Shown one piece after another: positions 62,673 to 64,000 of a DNA stretch of 64,000 nt. Location: contig NC_009513.1 in the NCBI RefSeq assembly GCF_000016825.1, positions 441,501 through 505,500 of the forward strand, written 5' to 3'. Every line of letters starts with the position of its first letter. The stretch's first letter is position 1. The position numbers and the translations under genes were made by a program. The DNA is from Limosilactobacillus reuteri subsp. reuteri. GTDB lineage: Bacteria; Bacillota; Bacilli; Lactobacillales; Lactobacillaceae. The notes under the pieces are model-generated. The model was not told the DNA's origin. It did not search any database and saw nothing but the letters and a program-made list of their open reading frames with translations.

Positions 62673-64000
62673 TAGTCCATTCCTCCTTTAATATAGCCCT
62701 TTTCTGCTAGTTGTTTCCGCAATTGCAGAACGGCTGTATATGTTGCCAGAATATAGACGTGTTCAGTTGGCATTTCCTTGATTTTATCAATTACCTGGGT
62801 AAGGTCCGGTTCATGCCACATATCTTTTACGCCAGCCATTGTTAATCTAGTGGTAATATCTTTATACCGTTCTCCTCCAGTCATGTATTGTGGGATTTGA
62901 TGTTGGGTAAGTTTTTCAAAGTCGCCGTCCCAGATCCAGCTAGTATCAATTCCATCAGCATAGTTAGCATTTAGTAAGAAGGCAAAGCTAAAGGGCTTGT
63001 CATCTGTCTCAATCATATCCAAAACCTGATTAAGGCCAACTGGATTTTTAACTAAGATCAAAGTAACTTGTTTTCCATCTATATTAATGACTTCTTGGCG
63101 GCCAAAAACTCGTTCATCTGATTCAAAAGCATCTTTAATTTGTGCTTGGCTCACTCCGAGAAAACGACCAAGAGAGTAAGCCGCAAGAGCATTATAGATG
63201 TTATATAAACCACCGATTCCGATGGTGTATTTTTGCCCATCAATTTCAAAAGTTGAATGCGTGGGGGTAAGCTTATCAATTTTGGTAACAGCATACGTTA
63301 ATTCTGGTCGATGGAAACCACAATTTGGACAGAAGTAGTTGCCTAGCCCGGCATAAGTTCGCATTCGATACTTTAGAATGTGTTGACATTTAGGACAAAG
63401 GAGACCATCAGTGTTAGCTGGGGCGTTGAAAGGCTCTTTTTCTTCGTGGTTAAAGCCATAATAAATGATTGGGTTAGGCAAGTCTTTGCTGTTAAAGAGC
63501 TGTTCATCCCCGTTAGCAATGATGGTTGCTTTCGGTGCTAATTTAACCCCCTTTAAGATCTTGTTATAAGTGGTGTAAATTTCACCATAACGATCCATTT
63601 GATCACGGAAAATGTTGGTGAAGACAAAGGCAATTGGGGTGATGTATTTACATACTTTAACTACATTGGCTTCATCGACTTCGAGGACGGCCAGCCCTTT
63701 TTTCTTTGGACGGGGGGCCGTAATAAAGGTAGTTACGATTCCTTGCTCCATGTTGGAACCAGTCGGATTAGTAAGAACCTGGTCATACTTTTCTCGTAAA
63801 ACTCGTACGCTTAATGCGGTGGTTAATGTTTTTCCATTGGTCCCTGTTACAATAACAAGGTCGTACTTTTTGCTAAAGGCTTGGAGAATATTTGGATCAA
63901 GCTTTAAGGTTAGTTTTCCTGGAAGGGAACTTCCTCCGTTCATAAAAGTATGGAGGAACCAATAGCTTGACCGCCCGGCAAATTCGGCAAATGAACTTCG
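62672..64000 (-). CDS. murT: lipid II isoglutaminyl synthase, Mur ligase-like subunit MurT (5' end outside the window)
   Basis: ATP-dependent Mur-ligase-type subunit. It shows the P-loop VIVTGTNGKTLTTAL, a Cys4 zinc ribbon (CPKCQH and CPNC) characteristic of MurT, and the DUF1727-like C-terminal domain. The frame continues beyond the internal ATG at 63943: the codons to the window edge read FAGRSSYWFLHTFMNGG, the expected MurT N-terminus. The gene is therefore cut by the edge, and only about 20 residues are missing. Confidence 0.95.
   Translation of the reverse strand, partial: RSSFAEFAGRSSYWFLHTFMNGGSSLPGKLTLKLDPNILQAFSKKYDLVIVTGTNGKTLTTALSVRVLREKYDQVLTNPTGSNMEQGIVTTFITAPRPKKKGLAVLEVDEANVVKVCKYITPIAFVFTNIFRDQMDRYGEIYTTYNKILKGVKLAPKATIIANGDEQLFNSKDLPNPIIYYGFNHEEKEPFNAPANTDGLLCPKCQHILKYRMRTYAGLGNYFCPNCGFHRPELTYAVTKIDKLTPTHSTFEIDGQKYTIGIGGLYNIYNALAAYSLGRFLGVSQAQIKDAFESDERVFGRQEVINIDGKQVTLILVKNPVGLNQVLDMIETDDKPFSFAFLLNANYADGIDTSWIWDGDFEKLTQHQIPQYMTGGERYKDITTRLTMAGVKDMWHEPDLTQVIDKIKEMPTEHVYILATYTAVLQLRKQLAEKGYIKGGMD

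Overview
The window is about 64 kb of AT-rich chromosome from a Gram-positive lactic acid bacterium. Gene content, operon order and regulatory sites point to a heterofermentative lactobacillus, most likely Limosilactobacillus reuteri or a close relative. The cues are a CtsR-controlled clpP, the secG-est-rnr-smpB and cdaA-cdaR-glmM clusters, GRP-type and FucP-type sugar permeases, CcpA (cre) sites, an arginine deiminase pathway split over two loci, and murT-gatD. The species name is an inference; the sequence itself supports the Lactobacillaceae.

Layout. 0-1.8 kb: two tiny ORFs, clpP behind a perfect CtsR box, and a giant 69-bp-arm hairpin. 1.8-14.6 kb: housekeeping genes (amino-acid permease, ClC transporter, secG-esterase-rnr-smpB, ung, pta, tsaE-GNAT, a PAS protein, a DEDDh exonuclease, murB). 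14.8-17.6 kb: ribose cluster rbsK-rbsD-FucP-type permease. 17.8-22.9 kb: cdaA-cdaR-glmM, then glmS with NagR-like operators. 23.0-23.14 kb: a probable cre-controlled small RNA. 23.2-26.7 kb: an unknown gene, an OatA-like O-acetyltransferase, a MarR regulator and a HAD phosphatase. 27.0-30.4 kb: a secreted LysM/Apf-like protein, tmRNA and a two-component system. 30.5-33.7 kb: glucose-type permease, sugar O-acetyltransferase, pgi. 34-36.5 kb: a kinase remnant broken at an IS200/IS605 element, and an orphan YcbB-type response regulator. 36.7-43.2 kb: arcB-arcC, an EamA transporter, a matrixin-like protease with a probable ATT start, and a copper-efflux operon (two cupredoxins plus a P-type ATPase) behind two CopY boxes. 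43.8-46.1 kb: tRNA-Gln, a frameshifted Na+/H+ antiporter and tRNA-Glu.

46.1-54.8 kb is the accessory region, a decayed integrative element next to tRNA-Glu. It carries a minus-strand replication-like module, iteron-like repeats, several very short promoter-terminator units, a small hydrophobic peptide gene, an ISL3-family IS and a 3'-truncated IS3-family element. No integrase is visible. 54.8-64 kb returns to core genes: a lipoprotein, a serine hydrolase, arcA-argR-arcD plus a second APC antiporter, and gatD-murT (murT runs off the right edge).

The genes combine into envelope precursor supply (glmM, glmS, murB, murT-gatD, OatA-like, c-di-AMP synthesis), ribosome rescue (ssrA, smpB, rnr), arginine catabolism for ATP and acid tolerance (arcA, arcB, arcC, arcD) and sugar uptake under CcpA control. 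The least explained DNA is the iteron and small-transcript region at 46.4-49.4 kb and the putative sRNA at 23.05 kb.
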